Shown: piece after piece, positions 17,992-26,095 of the stretch
Layout of the letters: each line of letters opens with the position of its first letter
How positions within the stretch are numbered: position 1 is the stretch's first letter
Assembly: GCA_016708955.1 (NCBI GenBank)
Contig: JADJES010000011.1
Coordinates: 1 to 64,000, forward strand
DNA length: 64,000 nucleotides
Direction: 5' to 3'
Source: Nitrosomonas sp.
Lineage (GTDB): Bacteria; Pseudomonadota; Gammaproteobacteria; Burkholderiales; Nitrosomonadaceae
Notes under the pieces: model-generated
Database searches by the model: none
Told to the model about the DNA's origin: nothing
The model's input: only the letters and a program-made list of their open reading frames with translations
Made by a program: the position numbers and the translations under genes

Positions 17992-18126
17992 CTAACCCGG
18001 ATGGGCGATGCTCGGTTTCACAAGGGATTTTTCGAAGAAGCGGTGTAGTTATTCTACACCTGACTGAGATAAATCTTGTGGTCAGAGCCAGTGAGGGCGT
18101 GCAATTCATGCAATATCCGGGCTAAC
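17992..18126. repeat. REP/MITE-like element B
   Basis: About 135 bp between CTAACCCGGAT at 17992-18002 and its near-complement ATCCGGGCTAAC at 18115-18126. An inner hairpin, GGTGTAG-TTATT-CTACACC, lies at 18040-18060. It has no coding potential. The layout resembles dispersed palindromic elements. The remainder of the gap 17932-18214 shows nothing else. Confidence 0.5.
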
Positions 18127-18214
18127 AGTTAGGAATAGAAATCTATTCCATTAATATTAAGTCCGGTCACTTCATTATCTATTTACATTTCAGACTCAAT
18201 ATCTTGTCTCTTAG

Positions 18215-18709
18215 CTAAGAAACTGAGATTGTTTTAATTGCTCCACTGGTAATTTTAGGCAGACGAATTTTCAATACCCCATTCTTATAATCTGCTTCGG
18301 TTTTATCTGTGTCCACATTGCGGGGTAATGGGATGACCCGCTGGAAAGTTCCATAGGCACGTTCCATAACATGATAGGTGCTATCGAAAGACTCGCACTC
18401 AATGTGTTTCTCTCCCGTTATATAAAGTAAATTCCCATCAATAGTAAGATGAAGATTCTCTTTTTCCAAACCAGGAACTTCTAATCGCACCAGAATATCT
18501 TTACTTGTTTCCTCGACTTCTCCAGCCAATAAGCTCCAACTAGGAAAAGAAGAAGGCAGGTAGTCCTTTTCATTTTTATTGTGTTTGAAATGTGTTAACG
18601 CATCATTACTACGAGTCAGTAGTTCATGCCAACCTACCTTTAGATTTTCCCAAGCGCGGCTTAACTCGCGACTAATATTTTCTCCTACTTGTTTTATGGA
18701 ACTAAGCAT
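18215..18709 (-). CDS. Hsp20/alpha-crystallin small heat-shock protein
   Basis: A 164-residue ATP-independent chaperone. After a variable N-terminal region (about residues 1-55) comes the alpha-crystallin domain, with ILVRLEVPGLEKENLHLTID and NLLYITGEKHIE. The conserved C-terminal strand motif is ADYKNGVLKIRLPK. It would bind unfolding proteins in oligomers. A second Hsp20 gene upstream on the same strand was split by an ISL3 element. No sigma-32 promoter was recognised. Confidence 0.9.
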   Translation of the reverse strand: MLSSIKQVGENISRELSRAWENLKVGWHELLTRSNDALTHFKHNKNEKDYLPSSFPSWSLLAGEVEETSKDILVRLEVPGLEKENLHLTIDGNLLYITGEKHIECESFDSTYHVMERAYGTFQRVIPLPRNVDTDKTEADYKNGVLKIRLPKITSGAIKTISVS

Positions 18710-18766
18710 TCGTTGACTCCCATCAGTTAATTGCAGAAAAATTACTTGAGAAAAATACCGCTTTGC

Positions 18767-18882
18767 TAAGGAAGCTCTGATTAAGTCCTTCGACAGGGTC
18801 AGGACGAACGGTAATATATTGATTACGTTCGTGGTGAGCCTGTCAAACCATGAATGTAATCAACTTAATCAGAGCCTCCCTA
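18767..18882. repeat. MITE-like inverted-repeat element A'
   Basis: About 116 bp with outer arms TAAGGAAGCTCTGATTAAG and, at 18864-18882, its complement with two mismatches. These arms match the ends of the 17271-17390 element. The core is different and holds CCTTCGACAGGGTCAGGACG facing CGTGGTGAGCCTGTCAAACC, a palindromic motif widespread in bacterial intergenic DNA. It lies between the two Hsp20 genes. Confidence 0.7.
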
Positions 18883-19275
18883 AGTTAAATTGTCTGTGTT
18901 CCTCATGAAAAAATATTCTATAAGGAACACCTTATGTTTTATAAAGAAAATTTCTCGACTACTTAATTTCAATCTGCTTAAAGGTTTTTCCATTCTTCTT
19001 TGGCAGGATTAATTCAAGCATTCCATTTTCATACTTTGCCGAGGTGTTGGCTTCATCAACATCGCTATCCAGCGTAAAACTCCGGTAGCTGGAGCCTTGA
19101 TAACATTCTCGACAGATAACTCTTTCACCTTCCTTTTCTTCTTTTTCTTTTTTTGTTTCGGCATTGATAGAAACGCGATTTCCGTCCACTTGCACTTTGA
19201 TATCCTCTTTATTTACACCTGGAATTTCTGCGTGGATGGTATAAGTTTTGTCATTCTCGGTTAGATCGATTTTAA

Positions 19276-20619
19276 GGTTCATCCGGCAAGTGCGTACTTT
19301 TGGGTTTAACCGACAAGGACATAATTGGTTTCATGCAGCGCCATAATTTTGAGTTTAAAGAACTCGACATCTCTGAAACCATAGGCCATTTTGTGCAAAG
19401 TTTTTATCTTGTTGTTGGTACCTTCCAACGGCCCGGTTGATAAACCATTAAAATCGAAATAAGCCAGGATACCTGAGCGGTGTGCTGCAATAGTTTTAGA
19501 GAATTGCTTGAGCATGTTGACATCCGAAGCAGCGGCTTTTTTTACCCATTCATCCAATGCATTTTGAGCTAGAGTTTATCCGGTTGATGCCAGATATTGC
19601 GTAACTCTTCTTTCATGTAATAGGCCGTTGCCAAGGGCTCATTGAGCTTTAATGCTTCGTCCAGACGTTGACGTTCATTGCGCTTGTCATCCAGGTTGTC
19701 AGGGTTCTTCAGCAACAGCCAGCGAATGCCCTTCAAAACGGGTTTGCCCAACCCATTTTCTGCTTCTCGTTGCAGATCACGACGCAGTTTGTCAACTTTT
19801 CGTTGAACAGCTTAATAATATGGAAGTGATCGAACACTAGCGTTGCATCTGGGATATTAGCCCGCACCGCACTGATGTATGCTCCCCATGTCGGTCGCAA
19901 CCGCTTCAATCCGTGCACCGATCGTTTCAAACGCTTCAAAACGGAATCAGTGCATCGGCACCTTTCCCATTGCCAACAAAAATCACTGCCCCACGTTGAA
20001 GATCCAGAACTATCGTTAAATAACCCAGCTTCTTGCCGTGGTATATTTCATCCAGCGCAATGCGTTTTATCTTGGCCAATTTTGGCAACCGATAACGTTT
20101 ATTCAGATTGTCCTTCTGTATTCCTTAACCAGATCCCAGCTCACTCCAAGATGGCGTGCTACTGCCTGGATGGTCATGTGCCTAGAGATCCAAACCAATC
20201 TTTCGAAAGAACGTGTATAGCGCTTGTGCTCATCAGCAAACTGTATCTTTACCTGACGAACTGCTTGGCATCGGGTGCATTCTACCCGCTGAACTGGAAG
20301 GTCGATATAGACTGCTTTTTTGACCTACCGGCACTGTCCTGGAAGCGTCTAACCAACTTTCCCCGGCAATGTATCTCGCGGCTTTTACATACCGGACATC
20401 TCAATCGCCAATGATCCGCTTGTATTGCAACAACTATGACACCCGCAATAAAACAAGTGCTTTGATAAAATAACCAACTATACCAAAGGCGTGATACAGC
20501 AAACTGGTCGACATGTTGAAAAAACCTCTTCGTTGAAAATCAGAGATAATTTCAACCTTTAATTCACTTTATTTCAACATGCATTTCTGACTAACAAGTA
20601 CGCACTTGCCGGATGAACC
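19276..20619 (-). mobile_element. ISL3-family insertion sequence, copy 2
   Basis: A reversed second copy of the element at 382-1735, about 1344 bp, with the same 24-bp inverted ends (19276-19299 and 20596-20619). It is flanked by the perfect 8-bp duplication GATTTTAA (19268-19275 and 20620-20627). Sequence is near-identical to copy 1; nearly all differences I found are one- or two-base indels in short runs. It interrupts an Hsp20 gene. Confidence 0.92.
19306..20514 (-). pseudogene. ISL3-family transposase (frameshifted as assembled)
   Basis: The same transposase as in copy 1, read on the minus strand from ATG 20514 to TAA 19306. Breaks occur at other positions than in copy 1: T4 for T5 in the GGTTATTTT stretch (about 20470-20473), short losses around 20115-20210, a two-base CC loss near 19880, and a lost C near 19571 that creates a TAG. 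Where copy 2 is broken copy 1 is in frame, and the reverse. The C-terminal STGPLEGTNNKIKTLHKMAY and RDVEFFKLKIMALHETN are intact here. Confidence 0.87.
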
Positions 20620-20813
20620 GATTTTAATTAGCGGGGCAGTTTCAGTTTCATTGAAGAATGGGCGTAGTCCAAAACCTTTAAACCAATCTTCCATATTGGT
20701 GAATGGGTCAAAACGAGCCAAATCTCCAAGCCGTGGGGAATGCTTAACAATATTTACCATGGTATTTCTCCTTAAAAAGTTTAAAAATTGCGTTCATTAA
20801 GTATCGGATTTAC

Positions 20814-21011
20814 TTACTCACCTTTATGTGTGAGGAATTGAATATCTATTTCATTCACATCAAACCATTCCAGCTCACTGTTTGTTTCCGCTTCAGGCTC
20901 GGACCAGTCTATAGCAACACTCGAACATTCTGTATTAAGGTACTGTTTTTCCATAGAATAGTCATAAAAAGCATCTGTTTTACGACAATTAATTTCCTTT
21001 TCTTGGCTCAT
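20814..21011 (-). CDS. Small acidic hypothetical protein
   Basis: A 65-residue acidic frame, beginning MSQEKEINCRKTDAFYDY and later SVAIDWSEPEAETNSELEWF. There is no signal peptide, membrane segment or recognised motif. TCCGGAG lies about 9 bases upstream of the ATG as a possible ribosome site. It lies just upstream of the split Hsp20 gene on the same strand. I do not recognise a family. Confidence 0.45.
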   Translation of the reverse strand: MSQEKEINCRKTDAFYDYSMEKQYLNTECSSVAIDWSEPEAETNSELEWFDVNEIDIQFLTHKGE

Positions 21012-21082
21012 GGTTTACTCCGGAAATGTGTTTTCCGTTTTTGACAAAAAATATTTAGGAATTAAAATGTTACTTGGCCTGA

Positions 21083-21421
21083 TCAATAGGCTTGATCAAT
21101 AGAAGCTTTGGTATTTCTCTGATACTCACCGAGAATTGTACGAATTCTTTGAATTTCGGTACGAATACTGGCGGGCGGTCGTTTTAAGTAAGCAGCAAGA
21201 ATTTCAGAATCTGTTGTTTTTAGGAAAAGACTTACTTCTAATAACTGATGCAGCGTAGAGGATGGAAATACCCCCTTCTCACCATCGATAACATCAATCA
21301 GGCGTGCTGCATGCAGCTTTGCGCGTCTTACTTGACCCGTTTCTATAAATTTATGATTAGCCTTCCACTCGCTTAAGAAATTTTCTGCCTTAAAATTATC
21401 TTGAATTTTGGATTGCTTCAT
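21083..21421 (-). CDS. Hypothetical protein with HTH-like C-terminus
   Basis: A 112-residue protein from the ATG at 21421 (MKQSKIQDNFKAENFLSEW). The C-terminal part, KTTDSEILAAYLKRPPASI followed by RTEIQRIRTILGEY, has the spacing of a LuxR-like or MarR-like helix-turn-helix (a possible recognition helix at SIRTEIQRIR). The N-terminal half is helical and charged. DNA binding is an inference from this pattern only. The gene sits alone between small orphan genes, with a strong hairpin upstream at 21478. Confidence 0.5.
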   Translation of the reverse strand: MKQSKIQDNFKAENFLSEWKANHKFIETGQVRRAKLHAARLIDVIDGEKGVFPSSTLHQLLEVSLFLKTTDSEILAAYLKRPPASIRTEIQRIRTILGEYQRNTKASIDQAY

Positions 21422-21477
21422 TTGAACCCCTCTGAGTGTCAAAGTTAAACCAGTATAGAAAGTTCACACACAAAAAA

Positions 21478-21498
21478 AAATAAGCAAAATGCTTATTT
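21478..21498. repeat. Perfect 9-bp palindromic hairpin (mate at 28228)
   Basis: Arms AAATAAGCA and TGCTTATTT surround an AAA loop, followed by a T-run on the plus strand and preceded by an A-run. The identical 21-mer occurs at 28228-28248. It could end transcription in both directions, but nothing is transcribed toward it on the plus strand here, so another role is possible. The surroundings (21500-21688) show no gene. Confidence 0.6.
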
Positions 21499-21688
21499 TT
21501 TAATTTAGAAGCAGTTTTCCAGAGATTTCTTAGGTGAGATCCGGATCAGTTTGAACGACTGATATAGAGTGATGTGGCTTGCAATACCAATAAAACATCA
21601 GGACCAAATTCAATCGGCACGGGCGTGCTTATTCAAATCTGGTACAAAAACGAGACCAATATGTTAGTTCATAGCTGTCTTTAAATTA

Positions 21689-21908
21689 GGCTATGTCACC
21701 GTTAATTGTTGAATGTCATTCATACCCAATGCGGCAAGCAAAAATATGCCCAATCTTGTGCAAACAATCTGCTAATAACCTTCTCTGGTGCGGCGTCATT
21801 CTTTCAAGTTCTGCCGTCAATAGTTGGAATTCCTTAGTTTTCATCACAGACCCTATCTTATTGATTCATATAACAACAGTATAGACCACTATTTAACGGT
21901 GACATAGC
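21689..21908. mobile_element. MITE or decayed IS1595-like element
   Basis: About 220 bp with inverted ends: GGCTATGTCACCGTTAATTG at the left and TTAACGGTGACATAGC at the right (21893-21908). A short minus-strand frame inside reads like a transposase N-terminus. The same end sequence, diverged, bounds the 144-bp element at 51595-51738. No clean target duplication is left. It appears to be an internally deleted insertion sequence. Confidence 0.65.
21716..21844 (-). pseudogene. Transposase N-terminal fragment
   Basis: A 42-residue frame, MKTKEFQLLTAELERMTPHQ then RRLLADCLHKIG, ending at the inverted end of the mini-element. The opening M-K-x-K-E-F and L-T-x-x-Q-R-x-x-L pattern resembles the N-terminal zinc-ribbon-preceding part of IS1595-family transposases. 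It is a relic, not an active protein. Confidence 0.4.
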
Positions 21909-22403
21909 TTAAAAATAATCACCCAAGGAGATGACTCTCGAAACTTTGAGGTTCTGTCTGTTTCTTCACCAACCAGCAAAGCTACAACTGATCTCGTAGT
22001 TGTTCATGAATGGCAAAAAAGCCTAGAAAAAAATTTTGTTGGTTTATCGTCGGAGGGAACGATCTATTCAGGAACATGCAAATAGCACCTATTTAAACCC
22101 GCAGTGATTAATGATGAATTAAGGTTGGGGGCTTAATTGGCAATTTGAATCTTCTCTCTTCTGCAAATTGAACTCGGAATTTTGTCTACCTATCACCCAT
22201 TGCACTAACGCAATGATAATGTAAAAATCCATCTGCGGATTGACCTGATAAACGCCATATTTGACAATGTATCCCGCTACGTTATGCTATTCGTACAGGG
22301 GCTGTTATACTTCAGTGAGTGCCTATAGAAAATCAATGCGCAATTTAGCTCACTGCGTTGCAACAAATTTCATCCTGATCAAATAAGAATCGAAAAATAA
22401 ACT
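21909..22403. other. Intergenic stretch with a possible gene tail
   Basis: About 490 bp without a full gene. From 21910 to 22085 one plus-strand frame is open and reads protein-like: IITQGDDSRNFEVLSV, then TTDLVVVHEWQKSLEKNF and SEGTIYSGTCK before a stop. It has no start, being joined to the mini-element on its left, and may be the tail of a gene that element broke. From 22090 to 22403 I see nothing beyond AT-rich sequence and the leader of the next gene. Confidence 0.3.
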
Positions 22404-22796
22404 GTGAAAAAACTACTATTAACTTTAGCGCTGACTTTCGTAAGTACCAGTACAATGGCTGAATGGACCAGGGTAGGTGAAAGTGATAAAAAAGGCGGTT
22501 ACACAGCTTACGCTGACTTAGCCTCTATTCGCAAGGCGGGTGATAAGGCCAAAATGTGGACTTTGTTTGACTATAAAGTAGTGCAGAAAGCCTCCGGTGT
22601 GGAATTTTTATCTGAAAAAATCCGGCGCGAGTACGACTGCAAGGAAAAGCAGATGAGGGTTCTTGCTTACTCATTATTTGGCTGGAATATGGAGAGCGGT
22701 GACCTTATTCGTTCTTATAGCCAACCTCAGAAATGGGCAGCAGTAAAGCCTGGGAGTATTGATGAAATGGAATGGAAAGTGGCTTGTGGTGAATAA
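22404..22796 (+). CDS. Surface-adhesin protein E-like secreted protein
   Basis: A 130-residue exported protein. The signal peptide MKKLLLTLALTFVSTSTMAE is cut after MA. The mature part reads WTRVGESDKKGGYTAYADL and MWTLFDYKVVQ, and ends PGSIDEMEWKVAC. The W-x-x-V...Y-x-D...W-x-L-x-D-Y pattern and the C-terminal W-x-x-C fit the surface-adhesin protein E-like domain (PF16747), common in betaproteobacteria. Role unknown, periplasmic or surface. It is monocistronic; the start is GTG. Confidence 0.75.
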   Translation: MKKLLLTLALTFVSTSTMAEWTRVGESDKKGGYTAYADLASIRKAGDKAKMWTLFDYKVVQKASGVEFLSEKIRREYDCKEKQMRVLAYSLFGWNMESGDLIRSYSQPQKWAAVKPGSIDEMEWKVACGE

Positions 22797-22963
22797 AGTT
22801 TCAACTGTTTCACAAAACCAGTCCAGCCATTGGACGCAACGATCCCAGATAATCATTGGGGTCATGCGGCATCTTAGTAACTTTCATCAGTTGGTCTAAT
22901 TTACTCGCATCTTCAGCAGCAAAAATGATTGGTTCCATGTGCGCTCAAATAGCTGGCCAGTTT

Positions 22964-23149
22964 TCAATCACTGCCGGGGGAATACTCGTTAGATCGCTCC
23001 CTAGGAGGCAGTCCGAAGAATACCTCAAACGGGGTTCTGAATCCAAGTACTTTGCGTGGCCGATGATTGAGCCTATCCACCGCCCATTGCACTTGTTCTT
23101 GGGTAACCTCAACCAATTCCATCCCCTTGGGGAAATACAGTCGCAGCAG
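22964..23149 (-). pseudogene. IS30-family transposase, C-terminal remnant
   Basis: Sixty-one codons read LLRLYFPKGMELVEVTQEQ, then WAVDRLNHRPRKVLGFRTP and FEVFFGLPP before the stop. This is the recognisable C-terminal end of IS30-family transposases (the YFPKG...LN-RPRK-LG-(Y/F)-(K/R)-TP-E signature). No other part of the gene is present. The relic abuts the 3' end of the FmdE-like gene at 23159, so that gene's stop codon may have been set by this junction. 22797-22963 holds nothing I recognise. Confidence 0.75.
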
Positions 23150-23158
23150 TCTGGCCTG

Positions 23159-23773
23159 CTAATTCACCGGTGTAACACGTATCACACGCGGATCATCCGC
23201 AAATTCGAGTAGTAGGCGCCGCACGCGATCTTGCCAAGCTGCTGCAAATGCAGCCTGTTGCGAAGCATCAGCATAATTTTGCAGGATAGCCATCAAACGT
23301 TCCCCCTGATCAGGGTCGGCGGGTATCAAGGAAACATCAAGCGTTACAGCCACACGCACATTGTTATCAAGGCGCGTGAAAATGATCGCATCACCTTCAC
23401 GTTGATCCGCAAAACTAAGCAGGCCTTTGCGCCTGAAACGTCCACGCATGCCATGAAACCCATTGACGGCAGCAGCACCAGTGAGCAACGTCAGTACTTG
23501 CGCCATGACGCCAGTGACGCCTTCATCTTCCGGTGCAGGCATATGCACGGCAATGTTGCCGCGTTCGGCGGGCTCATCCGGATAGAGTGCAGCCAGCGCC
23601 GCGCGCCCGATCAGAAATGCACCGGCGACGGTAGGACAGGAATGCCCGGCCAGACGTACAGCATCCAGGTAGTGATAGTCGAGCAAACCATCACGAGCGG
23701 CACCTAACATCGCAGCAAATGGATCATAAGTACGTACAACTGGCGCTTGTTCATAGAAATCAGGAAAACTCAC
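23159..23773 (-). CDS. FmdE-like protein
   Basis: A 204-residue soluble protein with VRLAGHSCPTVAGAFLIGRA at about residues 40-60, a His-x-Cys pair resembling the metal-binding site of FmdE-type domains (named after a formylmethanofuran dehydrogenase operon). TGAAAVNGFHGMRGRFRR follows near 105. No iron-sulfur or transmembrane features are seen. The start is GTG at 23773, six bases after the hemerythrin gene and behind AGAGGTAA. The pair implies a shared role, perhaps in metal or redox sensing, but that is inference. The C-terminus may be altered by the IS30 relic. Confidence 0.6.
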   Translation of the reverse strand: MSFPDFYEQAPVVRTYDPFAAMLGAARDGLLDYHYLDAVRLAGHSCPTVAGAFLIGRAALAALYPDEPAERGNIAVHMPAPEDEGVTGVMAQVLTLLTGAAAVNGFHGMRGRFRRKGLLSFADQREGDAIIFTRLDNNVRVAVTLDVSLIPADPDQGERLMAILQNYADASQQAAFAAAWQDRVRRLLLEFADDPRVIRVTPVN

Positions 23774-23778
23774 GATTA

Positions 23779-24234
23779 TTACCTCTCTGAATGGTTTGGA
23801 TTGGGTAGAGCCTCAGATGTCATACCCGAATGTGATTGTAGTTGAGGAAATATCACACGTTCTTCATATCGCACATGCGCGGCAAGCAAATCGCCGAACC
23901 GGCGCAGGCGCACAACGGGCTCGAGTAAACAAGGTCCGCAGGCAAGCCTATGCAATTCTGCATGTTCAGAAAGAATACGCATAATGGATTCCGAATCCAG
24001 CGCATCTGCCGCAAGCCGAATCAACTGTTCCTCTTGCGCAAAGTGCGCAACCAACACCGCATGCCAATGCGCTTCAATCCGCATCAGCACTTCTAAACAA
24101 ACGAAGTTGTTATTCGCATCTGCCGCTTTTCGGGCAGCACGCGCCATTACCAGCGATGTATGGTGTTCACGTGATAACGAAAGCAAAGCGCCAGTTCGGG
24201 GCATACTGTATAAAAAATTGGTTTGAAAAAGCAA
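23779..24234 (-). CDS. Hemerythrin-domain protein
   Basis: A 151-residue four-helix protein with likely di-iron ligands: SREHHTSLVMARAA (His near residue 24), EAHWHAVLVAHFAQEEQLI (His and Glu, about 52-70), SEHAELHRLA and HVRYEERVIFPQL near the C-terminus. The set follows the H...HxxxE...HxxxH...HxxxxE order of bacterial hemerythrins, which bind oxygen, nitric oxide or iron. The real start may be ATG at 24204 (MPRTGALLSLSREHH). It is co-transcribed with the FmdE-like gene. Confidence 0.82.
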   Translation of the reverse strand: MLFQTNFLYSMPRTGALLSLSREHHTSLVMARAARKAADANNNFVCLEVLMRIEAHWHAVLVAHFAQEEQLIRLAADALDSESIMRILSEHAELHRLACGPCLLEPVVRLRRFGDLLAAHVRYEERVIFPQLQSHSGMTSEALPNPNHSER

Positions 24235-24410
24235 CCTCGCACAATGATCTGCTGTCTTTGCGAGATCTCTAGTTACTTAGAAAAATTGAGTGTTCGATCC
24301 ATGCTTCAGCGCAAGATCGCATTCTGATGAATTAGGACGGTGCTTTCAACCCCAAAATCAAAAGGGTCGATTGATATTTCTTCGTTGCGTTTTGCCGGTG
24401 ACTACCCAAT

Positions 24411-26095
24411 TCACAACGATAGGGAGTTACGTAAACAAGTACATCCATACAATGTCTTGAGGCCGATTTTCACATAATTGGGAAGATTGATCTGATTTTC
24501 GATTCGATCAAGAAATGCCGAATCGTCAGCAACCGTCAGCAGATCCAGTTTCAGCGGCACGACGATTTCTGAAAGCGGTACCGCCGTGCGCCCTAACCCG
24601 CGCGATGCGCCTGTGAGCTCGCGCTCACCCGGCAGTGGTAGCCGTGGACGCAGATCCATCCCGGAATCTTCCAATTCATCGAGAGCGAGAGTCCATTCTT
24701 GCGAAACTGGCAGTGCACTTGCCAGTTTCGCCAGGAGCGTGCGATGCTTTGTTTTAGGTTGCTCTAACTCACGCGCCAATTCCGGCAGCCGGAGAAGTGC
24801 TTCACGAAGCATACTTGTTGCCGTTTTTAATAAGAGACTTCCAACCGATGGATCAGCCGTTTCCTGTTGCAAGAAAATCATCCGCTTTAATCCCCCGATT
24901 CGCAGTGTCTCGCCTACAGCCTCCAAACGCCGCATCAAACCGGGGGTTCCATAACGTGCAACGCCGTTGATCATAACCAGACGAATAGCAGTTTCTTTAG
25001 CCTGCAAAATACTTTCATAAGGATCGCCAGGCTCCTTCGATATGACGATAAGATCGGCACGCTTGCCTGCTTCAAGCGAACCAAGCACGGCATCCCATTG
25101 CAAAATAGAAGCAGCATTCCGTGTCGCCATGGCAAAAATATCGCGGTCACTAAACACAGACCCCATCGCTTGACTGACCAACCGGGCTACTTTGAGTTCT
25201 CCCAAAAGATTCTTGCTCCCCGAAGGCGACCAATCGGAACCGATACCGATTCGAATCCCAGCCTTTTTTGCTGCTTTGATCTTTGCAGTTTCGCCATACA
25301 ACAGCAAATTGCTCATCGGAGACCAAATCATGGCACCTTTTTCTTTTCCGAGGATGTCAAAATCCTTTTCTTTCAATCCGGCACAATGAATTCCAGCCAA
25401 TTGCTGATTAATCGCCCATTTCTCATCCGCAATTCGCAGGGATTGGAAATGTTTATTTGCAGTTTCATCGACGCCTTCACTTAAATGGAGCAGAAAACAA
25501 GTCGCTTTTTGCAGACGTTCGAAGAACCGGCTCGCATTCTTGGCTTCGACATCGGCAATTCTGGTGTCTGCCTCCGGCAAATCTTTTTCATCAGTCTGCT
25601 CCACATTCCGCACGATTCCGCGGTAAAAACGGCGAATCCCGGCATTACTGAATAACTGTATCCCATGGCTGGTCGTCACTCCCCCAAGCAGGCTCTTGCA
25701 TTCCACATAACGAATGAGCGCTGGCACCAACTCGGGAGATTTTCCAATAATCTGCATCGGACCGCTAATCAACTTGCGATAGGCAGGAATTCCCGACCAT
25801 TGGTCGCGATTGCTGTATTGCTTCGGTACATCCCAAAGGCACAGCGCGTTATACGCCAAGTGATTGTGCAGTTCTATCAGACCGGGATAGATTGTTCCGC
25901 CGGTTTTAACCACTGGAACATCCTCAAACTCTGCCGGACAGGATGCTTGCGCTTCATTAACCGCGACAATGCTGCCTCGATCGATGTAAATCGTTCCTTT
26001 CGGAATCACCCGGAACGCGCTCTGTCCATCGTGCTAAACGCACATTTGCGACCCATCAAAGGATCAATCGGATCTACACGCACTGAGATACTCAT
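24411..26095 (-). pseudogene. Amidohydrolase-superfamily protein, frameshifted near its start
   Basis: The main frame (24411-26009) is an amidohydrolase of about 530 residues: TIYPGLIELHNHLAYN holds the HxH metal site, LLHLSEGVD and AGIHCAGL follow, and GIGSDWSPSGSKN holds the late Asp. LEAGKRADLIVIS is the usual composite-domain motif. The N-terminal strand is in another frame: ATG at 26095 gives MSISVRVDPIDPLMGRK followed by CAFSTMD, then the frame is lost just before AFRVIPKGTIYIDRG. That ATG overlaps the stop of the upstream DNA-glycosylase gene (ATGA), so it is the likely true start. The unusual C-terminal third is helical. Substrate unknown. Confidence 0.75.

Larger units (their letters stand above)
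18959..20760 (-). pseudogene. Second Hsp20 gene, interrupted by ISL3 copy 2
   Basis: The 5' part at 20760-20620 encodes MVNIVKHSPRLGDLARFD and, further on, FNETETAPLIKI. The 3' part at 19275-18959 continues IDLTENDKTYTIHAEIPGV, then KYENGMLELILPKKNG and ends at EIK. Removing the element and one 8-bp GATTTTAA copy joins PLIK to IDLTEND in frame, giving an intact alpha-crystallin-domain protein of about 150 residues. The domain contains VNKEDIKVQVDGNRVSI. The insertion separates the N-terminal arm from the chaperone domain, so the gene is presumably dead unless the fragment starting near 19282 is translated. Confidence 0.9.

Noticed and set aside
20814..21044. Plus-strand frame over the small acidic gene
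   Set aside because: No ribosome site or family; the minus-strand frame fits the local gene direction.
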